Shown here: positions 1-5,847 of the stretch, piece by piece
Layout of the letters: the number at the start of each line of letters is the position of its first letter
How positions within the stretch are numbered: the stretch's first letter is position 1
NCBI GenBank assembly: GCA_026393775.1
Contig: JAPKZM010000043.1
Span: forward strand, 1 to 9,195
Length of the DNA: 9,195 nucleotides
Reading direction: 5' to 3'
Origin: Candidatus Aminicenantota bacterium
Lineage (GTDB): Bacteria; Acidobacteriota; Aminicenantia; UBA2199
Program-made: the position numbers and the translations under genes
The notes under the pieces: generated by a model
What the model was told of the DNA's origin: nothing
The model's database searches: none
What the model saw: only the letters and a program-made list of their open reading frames with translations

Positions 1-175
1 GATAAAAGATATCCGGGATCGGCAGTATTTTGTCGGTCTGCATGTGCAATTGCACAAAATCCTCACCAGGGAAATATTCGATTTTACTGATGGTCACCCG
101 GGCATCGAGCAAAAAGCCGGAAAGTAAAACACAAGTTATCAACAAAATTTTACTTTTCGCTGTCGCTTTTTTCAT
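1..175 (-). CDS. pilQ: Type IV pilus secretin PilQ, N-terminal fragment (runs off left edge)
   Basis: Only the first 58 codons are inside the window. The ATG at 175-173 overlaps the end of the upstream pilO-pilP gene by 26 bases. An AGGAGG lies 12 bases upstream, inside that gene. The protein starts MKKATAKSKILLITCVLL, a basic N-terminus followed by a hydrophobic core, which is a classic Sec signal peptide probably cleaved near residue 25 (after LLDA). The following stretch, RVTISKIEYFPGEDFVQLHM, resembles the beta-rich AMIN-type domain that opens PilQ secretins and binds peptidoglycan. PilQ forms the outer-membrane channel through which the pilus passes, and pilMNOPQ is a conserved gene order, so position supports the call strongly. 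Secretin domains cannot be seen because the gene is cut. Another exported AMIN-domain protein is the main alternative. Confidence 0.72.
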   Translation of the reverse strand, partial: MKKATAKSKILLITCVLLSGFLLDARVTISKIEYFPGEDFVQLHMQTDKILPIPDIFY

Positions 176-1025
176 TTTCTTTCGTTTCCTCCTCTTCAGG
201 ATTTAAGGTTTTAATAATAATTCTATCCTTTTGCCCACCCAGGGCTACGGTCAGGCTTTTTTTGAAGCTGACGGAATTCCTGTCCATGGCCACCACCTCG
301 CCGTCATAGACCTTGTCCCCTAATCCGACCATGTAAGGCCTGGTATCGGGGCCCTTTAGAAGCGCCCTGAAAACGCCATTGGCGGAAATAATTCCCTCCA
401 GTTCCAGTTCATCGATCATCAACCCGGCGATGCCCTCAATGGCGTCACGGTTTTCCTTGACGCTTTTTCCCCTCAGCAGGTTCCAGAATGGATCCCGGCG
501 GCCTTCTGGGTTGTAACTGAACTCTCCAGGCATGATGATGTTTTCCGCCGTTTCATCGGTCGCCGCCTGGTCGTTTGGTTTTTTCAAACGCGCGACCTGG
601 TCGAAAAACATGCCCAGGTTGTGATAGTTGCCCTCCAGGCTGATGGCGATCGGCCACTCCAGATAGATGTCGCGCTTGGCTTCATTGCTGAAGACAAAAG
701 TCGACGTCTTCAACCGGGCATTGGAGGCGATGGCTTGGATCTTGCGCAGGATCTGGCTCACTTCCTGCTTTTCGGGAAGAATCCCCTTGAGCTCCTCCAA
801 GATCGCTTCATTGTTCACCTTTTCTTCTTCGAGTTTTTTCAGCTTGCTTTCATTTTTTTCAGCCTTGCGGATCTCTTCCTGAAGCTTTTCACTTTGGGTG
901 ACGATTGACGTGATCTCATCCTGGGTGGGCGAATAGACAACGAAATAAAAAATGCCGAACAAAACAACGCCCACAACCAGAAAAACCAGTAACTGTCCGT
1001 ACCAAGGTAAATTTTGAATATCCAT
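150..1025 (-). CDS. pilO: PilO-PilP fusion protein, type IV pilus alignment complex
   Basis: A 291-residue inner-membrane protein that joins two normally separate pilus subunits. Residues 10-31 are a single transmembrane helix preceded by LPWYG, typical of PilO. Residues 34-80 are a charged coiled coil. Residues 84-147 are the first part of the periplasmic PilO domain, with EGNYHNLGMFFDQVARL at 131-147. A polar linker (148-168) follows. Then comes a PilP-like beta domain at 169-273, with YNPEGRRDPF at 171-180, LELEGII at 207-213 and VGLGDKVYDGEVV at 233-245. The tail is acidic. Compared with family memory, the last strands of PilO and the PilP lipoprotein signal are absent. PilP would therefore be held by PilO's anchor instead of a lipid. 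The start at 1025 is chosen because AAGGTGG sits 6 bases upstream and one base separates it from the pilN stop. An in-frame upstream ATG at 1073 lies within pilN and lacks this support. Confidence 0.85.
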   Translation of the reverse strand: MDIQNLPWYGQLLVFLVVGVVLFGIFYFVVYSPTQDEITSIVTQSEKLQEEIRKAEKNESKLKKLEEEKVNNEAILEELKGILPEKQEVSQILRKIQAIASNARLKTSTFVFSNEAKRDIYLEWPIAISLEGNYHNLGMFFDQVARLKKPNDQAATDETAENIIMPGEFSYNPEGRRDPFWNLLRGKSVKENRDAIEGIAGLMIDELELEGIISANGVFRALLKGPDTRPYMVGLGDKVYDGEVVAMDRNSVSFKKSLTVALGGQKDRIIIKTLNPEEEETKENEKSDSEK

Positions 1026-1026
1026 C

Positions 1027-1629
1027 TTAAACCACCTTATTGGCTTCGGGCTGGCGGACGAAGACGCATTCAACCTTGAATATAAAAATGTCGATCCCGA
1101 TCTCTTTGTTCCGGGTCGACGACTTCAGCTTGACGTTGATGAAAAAATTGGAAGTCTGCAAGTTGTTGATCAAGTCGGCGATCAGGTTGTTGGAGAGCGC
1201 CTTGCCGCTGAGCGCCAAAGCCCCGCCTTTAAAATTCAGGTCGGTCAGCCACACCCAGTCGGGCAAGCAGCGGGAGAGCTTGTCCATCATGAAAACAGCG
1301 TCTTTCTGCTTGAACTTGAGATCGTTGATGATTTTGATCTTCCGGTCCAATTCCAGCTTAGTGGCCTCAAGTTCGGCCAGTTTTTGCAAGACTTTTTCGA
1401 GCTCCGCCTTTCTGAGCGTGCGTTCCTCAAGGAGTTTTCTTTCAGAGCTGAGGCTGCTGGTTTGCAGGAAGTAGAGCAGGCCGATGGTGCCGATCGTGAT
1501 GGCAATGGCGCCGATCAGGGCGGGCATGTTCAATTTTCTTTCCTTGGATTCATCGATCACACCGACGGTGGTTCCGCCGCCGGAAACCACTTCTTTCTTT
1601 TCCGGTTTTAGTAAATTGATTTTGATCAT
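1027..1629 (-). CDS. pilN: Type IV pilus assembly protein PilN
   Basis: A 200-residue bitopic inner-membrane protein of the pilus alignment complex. The N-terminus MIKINLLKPE carries the conserved INLL motif, which in the family docks into a groove on PilM. A variable cytoplasmic stretch rich in Gly and Lys follows, then one transmembrane helix at about 37-56. Residues 58-110 are a heptad-like coiled coil, and 111-190 form the periplasmic ferredoxin-like domain, including LPDWVWLTDLNF (122-133), a typical PilN segment. The start codon overlaps the pilM stop in an ATGA, with AGGGG 8 bases upstream, so translation is probably coupled to pilM. The gene ends one base before the pilO-pilP start. 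PilN pairs with PilO through the coiled coil and periplasmic domains. Length is normal for the family. Confidence 0.92.
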   Translation of the reverse strand: MIKINLLKPEKKEVVSGGGTTVGVIDESKERKLNMPALIGAIAITIGTIGLLYFLQTSSLSSERKLLEERTLRKAELEKVLQKLAELEATKLELDRKIKIINDLKFKQKDAVFMMDKLSRCLPDWVWLTDLNFKGGALALSGKALSNNLIADLINNLQTSNFFINVKLKSSTRNKEIGIDIFIFKVECVFVRQPEANKVV

Positions 1630-2708
1630 TTAGAATCCCCTAGGGCCCTCAGGGCCAGGCCAACGGCGATCGTATACACCGGGGCCATGTCCTTGATGAA
1701 ATTTAGATCGAATTTCTTGTAGTTTATATCGATATTGTTGAAGGGGTTCACCACTTCGACCGGGATATCGAATTCCTGGGAGAAAAAATCGGTGATCGCT
1801 TCCAGGTTGGCGCTACCGCCGCTGAGCATGATGTTGTCGATCCGGCCCTCGGTGGTGTTGGAACGGTAAAACTCGAATGTTTTTTTGATCTCATTGCGTA
1901 AATCATTCAAAACGATGTTGATGATCGGCTTGACCGCGGCGCTGGAAATGCCTTCCACTGTCCGGCCTTTCTTGACCGACTCGGCTTTCTCATACTTGAG
2001 GTTGAGTTCCTTTTGCAGCAGGTCGGTGAACTGGTTGCCGCCAAAAGCGATATCCCTGACAAAAGCGGGATGGCCTGCCTTGGAAATGATCACATTGGTG
2101 ATGGATGCACCGATGTTGATGATGGCCAATACCTTGTCCCGATAGAGTTCATAATTAAGCAAAACGCAGTTCAGGGCGGCGAACGAATCCAGGTCGACGA
2201 TGTCGGCGTTCTTGCTGGCGCTGGTGATCACGTTCAGGTAATCATTCAATTTTTCTTTTCTGACAGCGGCCAGAATGACCGCCACCCGATCGGGAGGAAG
2301 GTCGCTGGATTCGATGATCTCGTAATCAATGTTTACTTCATCTGGAGTAAAAGGGATATGCGGCCTGGCTTCCCAGAGAATATGCTCGTGCATTTCATCA
2401 GGATTCAGCCGCTGCACCTCGATGCGCTTGACAATGACCGAACTCCCGGACACATTGAAAGCGATGCGGCCGCTTTTGGCCTTGCTGTCATAGAAAACAT
2501 GCTGGATGGCTTCGGCCACCGCCATCGAATCCATGATGCTGCCCTCTACGATGGACTGATAGGGAACTGGTTCATAGCCGATGGAAACAAGTTCAAAACG
2601 AGTTTCGCTCCCTTTTTTCTTTGTTTTCAACTCAACCAGTTTCAGGGCGAATGAACCTATATCAAGTCCGACTATAGATTTGGATTTGGTCAAACTGAAT
2701 AAAGACAT
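1626..2708 (-). CDS. pilM: Type IV pilus assembly protein PilM, actin-like ATPase
   Basis: A 360-residue cytoplasmic protein of the actin/FtsA-like fold that binds ATP and the N-terminus of PilN, linking the pilus motor to the membrane complex. VGLDIGSFALKLVEL (13-27) is the phosphate-1 loop, INIGASITNVII (198-209) the phosphate-2 loop and IMLSGGSANL (293-302) the adenosine motif. FGGN (222-225) and HILWEARPHIPF (109-120) also fit PilM. Length matches the family. The start at 2708 is preferred because GGAG lies about 8 bases upstream and the protein then begins just before the first motif. An in-frame ATG at 2756 has no Shine-Dalgarno site and falls between the -35 and -10 elements of the predicted promoter. 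It is the first gene of the pilMN(OP)Q operon. Confidence 0.94.
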   Translation of the reverse strand: MSLFSLTKSKSIVGLDIGSFALKLVELKTKKKGSETRFELVSIGYEPVPYQSIVEGSIMDSMAVAEAIQHVFYDSKAKSGRIAFNVSGSSVIVKRIEVQRLNPDEMHEHILWEARPHIPFTPDEVNIDYEIIESSDLPPDRVAVILAAVRKEKLNDYLNVITSASKNADIVDLDSFAALNCVLLNYELYRDKVLAIINIGASITNVIISKAGHPAFVRDIAFGGNQFTDLLQKELNLKYEKAESVKKGRTVEGISSAAVKPIINIVLNDLRNEIKKTFEFYRSNTTEGRIDNIMLSGGSANLEAITDFFSQEFDIPVEVVNPFNNIDINYKKFDLNFIKDMAPVYTIAVGLALRALGDSK

Positions 2709-2746
2709 TTCGCTCTCCAATGGTATGTAATTTTCATACTGATAAA

Positions 2747-2775
2747 TTTTTAACATATCGAAAATAAAATGTCAA
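2747..2775 (-). promoter_or_regulatory. Predicted sigma70-type promoter for the pilM operon
   Basis: On the minus strand a perfect -35 TTGACA (2775-2770) is followed after 17 bases by TAAAAA (2752-2747), which carries an extended -10 TG one base upstream (2755-2754). Transcription would start near 2740, giving a leader of about 30 bases before the pilM ATG at 2708. It lies in a gap of 264 bases between fabD and pilM (2709-2972). That gap is very AT-rich, with T-runs on the plus strand and a loosely repeated TTTTAGG motif at about 2910-2932. I see no gene there and no convincing intrinsic terminator for fabD, so read-through from fabD remains possible. The -10 matches consensus at only 4 of 6 positions. 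Confidence 0.6.
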
Positions 2776-2972
2776 GTTTATTTTTGTTTTTTTTATAGAC
2801 TTATCGGCGCTATGGAAACGCTGACACCCCGAATAGCTAAAACTGACTTGATTAACGGGTTTTTTTTGTTTAAGATTGCCTATAAATAATGATTTTTTTG
2901 ATTCTGGCTTTTTAGGCTATTTTTAGGTCGATTTTGGCCTCTAAGCTTCTGCCCAGGCCGCTGACGAGGTTT

Positions 2973-3923
2973 TTAGCCATTTTTTTTCAAGTCGCCCATG
3001 TTTTCAATGTTTACGATTTGCACTTCCCGCTGCCGGTCCCTGGCAGCCCGTTTTAACAACCCGGCCAGCACTTTTCCTGTGCCGATCTCGGCAAAATGAT
3101 CCAGGGTCGATTCCTGCAGCATCGCTTCCATGGTCGCCTGCCATAAGACCGGGCGCGACACCTGCTTTTTCAATCCGGCGCGGGCTTCATCCGCCCGGGA
3201 AATCTGTAGGGCCTGCCAATTGTTGATGACCGGGAAGCGCAAATCGGAAAATTTCACCCTATCCAGATCAAGGGCCAGCTTTTCCTCGGCTGGAAGCATC
3301 AGTTCCGAATGGAAGGGGGCCGAAACCGGCAGGAAAATGGTTTTTACCCCAAGACGCCTTGCTGCCTCCTCGACCGCATTCTTTTCGCCGGAGATCACGA
3401 TCTGGGTGGCGCTGTTCCAATTGGCCAGGTTGACCACCCGCCGGATCCCTTCGGGATCGGCGGGCAAGCACGCCATTTCTTGATTGACGGCTTCGATGGT
3501 TTGGCGGACGGCTTCAATATCAGCACCAATCAGGGCTGCCATGGCTCCCTTGCCGACCGGAACCGCCTCCTGCATGTACGAACCCCGTTTGTGGACAAGA
3601 GTAAGGGCATCCTCATAGCTGAACGCTCCAGCGCAAAGCATGGCCGAATATTCCCCCAGACTGTGCCCAGCGGCCGAGCACGGTTCCTTTTGCCACAAGG
3701 TGTATAGAATATACGATACCGTCAGGAGAGCGGGCTGCGTGTTGGCGGTCAACTTCAATTCTTCTTCCGGTCCTTCAAAGCAAATGCGCGAAAAATGATA
3801 GCCCAGGACTTCGTCGGCCCGGGTGAAAGTTTTTTTGGCGAATTCACTATCCAAGAACAGGTCGCGGCCCATGCCCACCGCCTGCGAGCCCTGGCCGGGA
3901 AATAAAAAAGCGTGGTCGTTCAT
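2973..3923 (-). CDS. fabD: Malonyl-CoA:acyl carrier protein transacylase FabD
   Basis: A 316-residue cytoplasmic enzyme that moves malonyl from CoA to ACP, supplying the extender for fatty acid synthesis. FPGQGSQ is at 8-14, with the oxyanion-hole Gln11. GHSLGEYSA (86-94) holds the nucleophile Ser88. Arg113 (HKRGSYMQ) binds the malonyl carboxylate. SAPFHS (201-206) holds catalytic His205. Gln254, before SRPVLW, matches the conserved Gln near the E. coli C-terminus. All key residues are intact and length is normal. The ATG at 3923 has GGAGG 7 bases upstream and overlaps the stop of the preceding exported-protein gene in an ATGA. fabD often sits beside plsX, fabH or fabG. Here it is the last gene after an aldolase and an unknown exported protein, which is unusual. 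Confidence 0.96.
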   Translation of the reverse strand: MNDHAFLFPGQGSQAVGMGRDLFLDSEFAKKTFTRADEVLGYHFSRICFEGPEEELKLTANTQPALLTVSYILYTLWQKEPCSAAGHSLGEYSAMLCAGAFSYEDALTLVHKRGSYMQEAVPVGKGAMAALIGADIEAVRQTIEAVNQEMACLPADPEGIRRVVNLANWNSATQIVISGEKNAVEEAARRLGVKTIFLPVSAPFHSELMLPAEEKLALDLDRVKFSDLRFPVINNWQALQISRADEARAGLKKQVSRPVLWQATMEAMLQESTLDHFAEIGTGKVLAGLLKRAARDRQREVQIVNIENMGDLKKNG

Positions 3924-4894
3924 CGGCTCTCCTCCATTGAATCGATCAATTTCAACTGCAGGCGGCCGAAACCACCTTGGCCTTTGTTATTGCGAATTCC
4001 GATCCATATTTCATCCAGCACCAGCGTACCGTCGGCCAGCCGCAGCCGAATCCGACGGAAAGCCTCCCTGATCATGAAGTTTTTCCAGATCGGAACGTCG
4101 GGATGGGCTTCGCCGCAAATTTCCACTGCTTCGGGGCCGGTCTCGTGCACCCGGAATTTAAGGCGAAAAGGGAATTTTTGCCCAACGGTGACCAGCGACT
4201 TGACCACTTTTTCCAGCTGTCCGCCCAAACGGTTCATATCCGCGGAAAAATCAAGCCAATCGCCGTCCCAGGCGATGGGAAACCGTCTTATCTGCGCGAT
4301 CTCCATCCCGGGCAAGAACGGGTGATTTAGCATCCCCAGCAACTCTCCCAGCATGGGGAAAATGTTGAAATAGATGCCGGTTCTGGCCGGGTAATAGACG
4401 TAACGGTTTTCCAGGTTCAAGGCGATATCGCCGTAGCGGCCCTCGCTGTCCCTGGTAAAACTCAGCCCCTCAACTCCGGTTTTGGCAAGGAGATGAGGAA
4501 ATTGCTTGACGTTTTTTACCCGCGCAGAGAATTCAGGCGCGTCTTGCCTCCATTGGGCGAGAAGGCTCTCCCGGAAAAGCTTGGCCCGGGCCTCGTCCAC
4601 GTCGACGCTGAGTATGGCCAGCGTCTTGCCGCCGAAACCAAGCGTCCTCAGCAAATAGGCGCTACGGGGGATTTTTTCGAGCATGAAGCTGGTTTTGCCG
4701 TCGGGCCTGACGGATGAGGTGAAATGGACCGCCACCGAAGTATCATAATAAACGCGCAAGGGGAAAAAAAATAATACCCGTGAAATGGCACTGCCGCAAA
4801 TCCGGTATTCCAGGCAGTAGCGTGATTCGGCTGCGCCGGCCTCGGCAACCAACGAAGAAAACAGGAACAACGCGATGGCGCAGGGTTTTTTCAT
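3920..4894 (-). CDS. Exported protein of unknown function
   Basis: A 324-residue protein I do not recognise with confidence. The N-terminus MKKPCAIALFLFSSLVAEAG is a Sec signal peptide, probably cleaved after AEA or AGA at about residue 19-21. Cys5 is not in a lipobox. The mature part has no further clear membrane helix and reads as mostly beta-strands with many aromatic residues, for example YRICGSAISRVLFFFPLRVYY near its start and LVLDEIWIGIRNNKGQGGFG near its end. The opening LEYRICGSAISRV is loosely like the start of DUF3108-type periplasmic beta proteins, but this is a weak resemblance from memory. No catalytic motif or cysteine pair stands out. The start overlaps the aldolase stop by four bases and its stop overlaps the fabD start by four bases, so all three are likely co-translated. 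A cell-envelope role is plausible. Confidence 0.8.
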   Translation of the reverse strand: MKKPCAIALFLFSSLVAEAGAAESRYCLEYRICGSAISRVLFFFPLRVYYDTSVAVHFTSSVRPDGKTSFMLEKIPRSAYLLRTLGFGGKTLAILSVDVDEARAKLFRESLLAQWRQDAPEFSARVKNVKQFPHLLAKTGVEGLSFTRDSEGRYGDIALNLENRYVYYPARTGIYFNIFPMLGELLGMLNHPFLPGMEIAQIRRFPIAWDGDWLDFSADMNRLGGQLEKVVKSLVTVGQKFPFRLKFRVHETGPEAVEICGEAHPDVPIWKNFMIREAFRRIRLRLADGTLVLDEIWIGIRNNKGQGGFGRLQLKLIDSMEESR

Positions 4895-5664
4895 TTTTTT
4901 TCGAACGCGCTCCTGGCGGCCTCCAGCTGCTCATCGCTCATGCCCTCGGGCTCGATGCCCATGCTCCGCAAGCGCAGGTAGATGTCCGAAGCCTTTTCCA
5001 GGATCTCGATCCGGTCCAGCGCCTGGTTCAGTGATCGGCCGCTGGCGATGACGCCATGCTTGTCCCAAAGGGCCAGGCGGAATTTTCGTAATTTTTCCCT
5101 GGTGACGTCAGCCAGCGACTGCGAACCGCTGGCGGCATAGGGGATCAAGCCGAGCATTTCCGGGACGAAAAGGCGCGTCTCGTGCTGCATGCGCGATAGG
5201 CGCTCGTTCATTTCCCGCTCACTGCTGAATATGTGGCTGAGGATGACCAGGTTGGGCGGGTGGCAATGGACCACGGCCCGCTCGTCATCCCGGTTTTCCT
5301 TGAAAAGGGCGTGCAAACCGGCATGGGTCGGCCACTCGCTGCTCACTTTGGCGCTGCCTTCGATAAGCCAAAAATGCCGCTGGTCTATGACCTTGATCAA
5401 GCACAGCCCTTTTTCAGGTTCAGTGGCGATATCGCGCATGCGGCTGCCGCTGGCGGTGACCAGAAAAAAGTTGTTGATCAGGCCGCTCATTTCCACGTCG
5501 GTCGAATGGACCTTTTCGGCATCGGGCGTCATCCAGCCCATGGGTTGGGGAATCTCCGACAGGCGAAGCGACAGATTGCCGGCGCTGGCTTCGGCCCAGC
5601 CCTTGTCGTACAGCACCCTGGCAACGGCCCTGAATTCCCGGGTTTCTTCCAGCAAAGAGATCAT
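4891..5664 (-). CDS. Class II aldolase, rhamnulose-1-phosphate aldolase (RhaD) family
   Basis: A 257-residue cytoplasmic zinc aldolase-fold protein. It follows E. coli RhaD closely in motif order: AGNLSLRL (28-35), FLVTASGSRMRDI (67-79), SSEWPTH (108-114) with the likely catalytic Glu110, VVHCHPPNL (131-139) with zinc ligands His133 and His135, and DKHGVIASG (201-209) with the third ligand His203, then a C-terminal helix ending in RSMG. RhaD splits L-rhamnulose 1-phosphate into dihydroxyacetone phosphate and L-lactaldehyde. Related class II enzymes (fuculose-phosphate aldolase, ribulose-phosphate epimerase, methylthioribulose-phosphate dehydratase) share the zinc site, so the substrate is not certain, and no rhamnose kinase or isomerase is nearby. 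The start at 5664 has AGGAG 5 bases upstream. The in-frame ATG at 5691 lacks one and directly abuts the predicted -10. First gene of the operon with the exported protein and fabD. Confidence 0.82.
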   Translation of the reverse strand: MISLLEETREFRAVARVLYDKGWAEASAGNLSLRLSEIPQPMGWMTPDAEKVHSTDVEMSGLINNFFLVTASGSRMRDIATEPEKGLCLIKVIDQRHFWLIEGSAKVSSEWPTHAGLHALFKENRDDERAVVHCHPPNLVILSHIFSSEREMNERLSRMQHETRLFVPEMLGLIPYAASGSQSLADVTREKLRKFRLALWDKHGVIASGRSLNQALDRIEILEKASDIYLRLRSMGIEPEGMSDEQLEAARSAFEKK

Positions 5665-5691
5665 CTGCGCTCCTAAGACTTTGTAGAACAT

Positions 5692-5720
5692 AGTTTAACG
5701 TTTTTGTAAACAGCAGTCAA
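5692..5720 (-). promoter_or_regulatory. Predicted promoter of the aldolase-exported protein-fabD operon
   Basis: On the minus strand TTGACT (5720-5715) and TAAACT (5697-5692) are 17 bases apart. Initiation near 5685 would give a short leader of about 20 bases to the ATG at 5664. That excludes the upstream in-frame ATG at 5691 from the transcript. The -35 differs from consensus at one base and the -10 at two. A copy of GGTTCAATAT lies just upstream at 5725-5734. Confidence 0.55.
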
Positions 5721-5736
5721 GGCTGGTTCAATATAA

Positions 5737-5784
5737 TGTAGGGGTTCAATATGATATCATTTAGTCTCGTATTGAACCCCTACA
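5737..5784. repeat. Perfect 15-bp inverted repeat with 18-bp loop between divergent promoters
   Basis: The left arm TGTAGGGGTTCAATA (5737-5751) is matched exactly by the right arm TATTGAACCCCTACA (5770-5784). The 10 bases GGTTCAATAT of the left arm (5743-5752) also occur as a direct copy at 5725-5734, 18 bases upstream. The loop contains an off-centre perfect palindrome ATGATATCAT (5751-5760, sharing one base with the arm). The repeat fills the space between the two -35 boxes (5720 minus strand, 5794 plus strand). It could be an operator for both genes, or a dispersed REP/MITE-like hairpin. The GTAGGGG...CCCCTAC ends resemble small dispersed hairpin repeats seen in some environmental genomes. 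It lacks a T-run and lies upstream of both genes, so it is not a normal terminator. Confidence 0.85.
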
Positions 5785-5793
5785 GTTGGGCTA

Positions 5794-5823
5794 TTGACAT
5801 CTTCATCTTCCCCCGCCTATAAT
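5794..5823 (+). promoter_or_regulatory. Consensus sigma70 promoter for the M18-M16 peptidase genes
   Basis: TTGACA (5794-5799) and TATAAT (5818-5823) match consensus at all 12 positions, with an 18-base spacer. Initiation near 5830 gives a leader of about 18 bases carrying AAGGGAG (5836-5842) before the ATG at 5848. This fixes the gene start downstream of the longer open frame that begins at 5794. The inverted repeat ends 9 bases before the -35. Confidence 0.85.
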
Positions 5824-5847
5824 CCAAAAAAAACCAAGGGAGTGCCC

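Noticed and set aside
2013..2654. Plus-strand open frame of 213 codons antisense to pilM
   Set aside because: PilM motifs are intact on the other strand. The plus-strand product has no recognisable family, so it is a shadow frame.
2820..2972. Terminator or small RNA in the AT-rich gap after fabD
   Set aside because: A short GGCCT/AGGCC pairing exists near 2939-2960, but in the direction of fabD transcription it is followed by A-rich, not T-rich, sequence. The T-runs are on the strand that carries no gene here.
5233..5676. Plus-strand open frames of 147 and 165 codons antisense to the aldolase gene
   Set aside because: They are shadows of a gene with an intact zinc site and good Shine-Dalgarno site, and the predicted operon promoter fires in the opposite direction.
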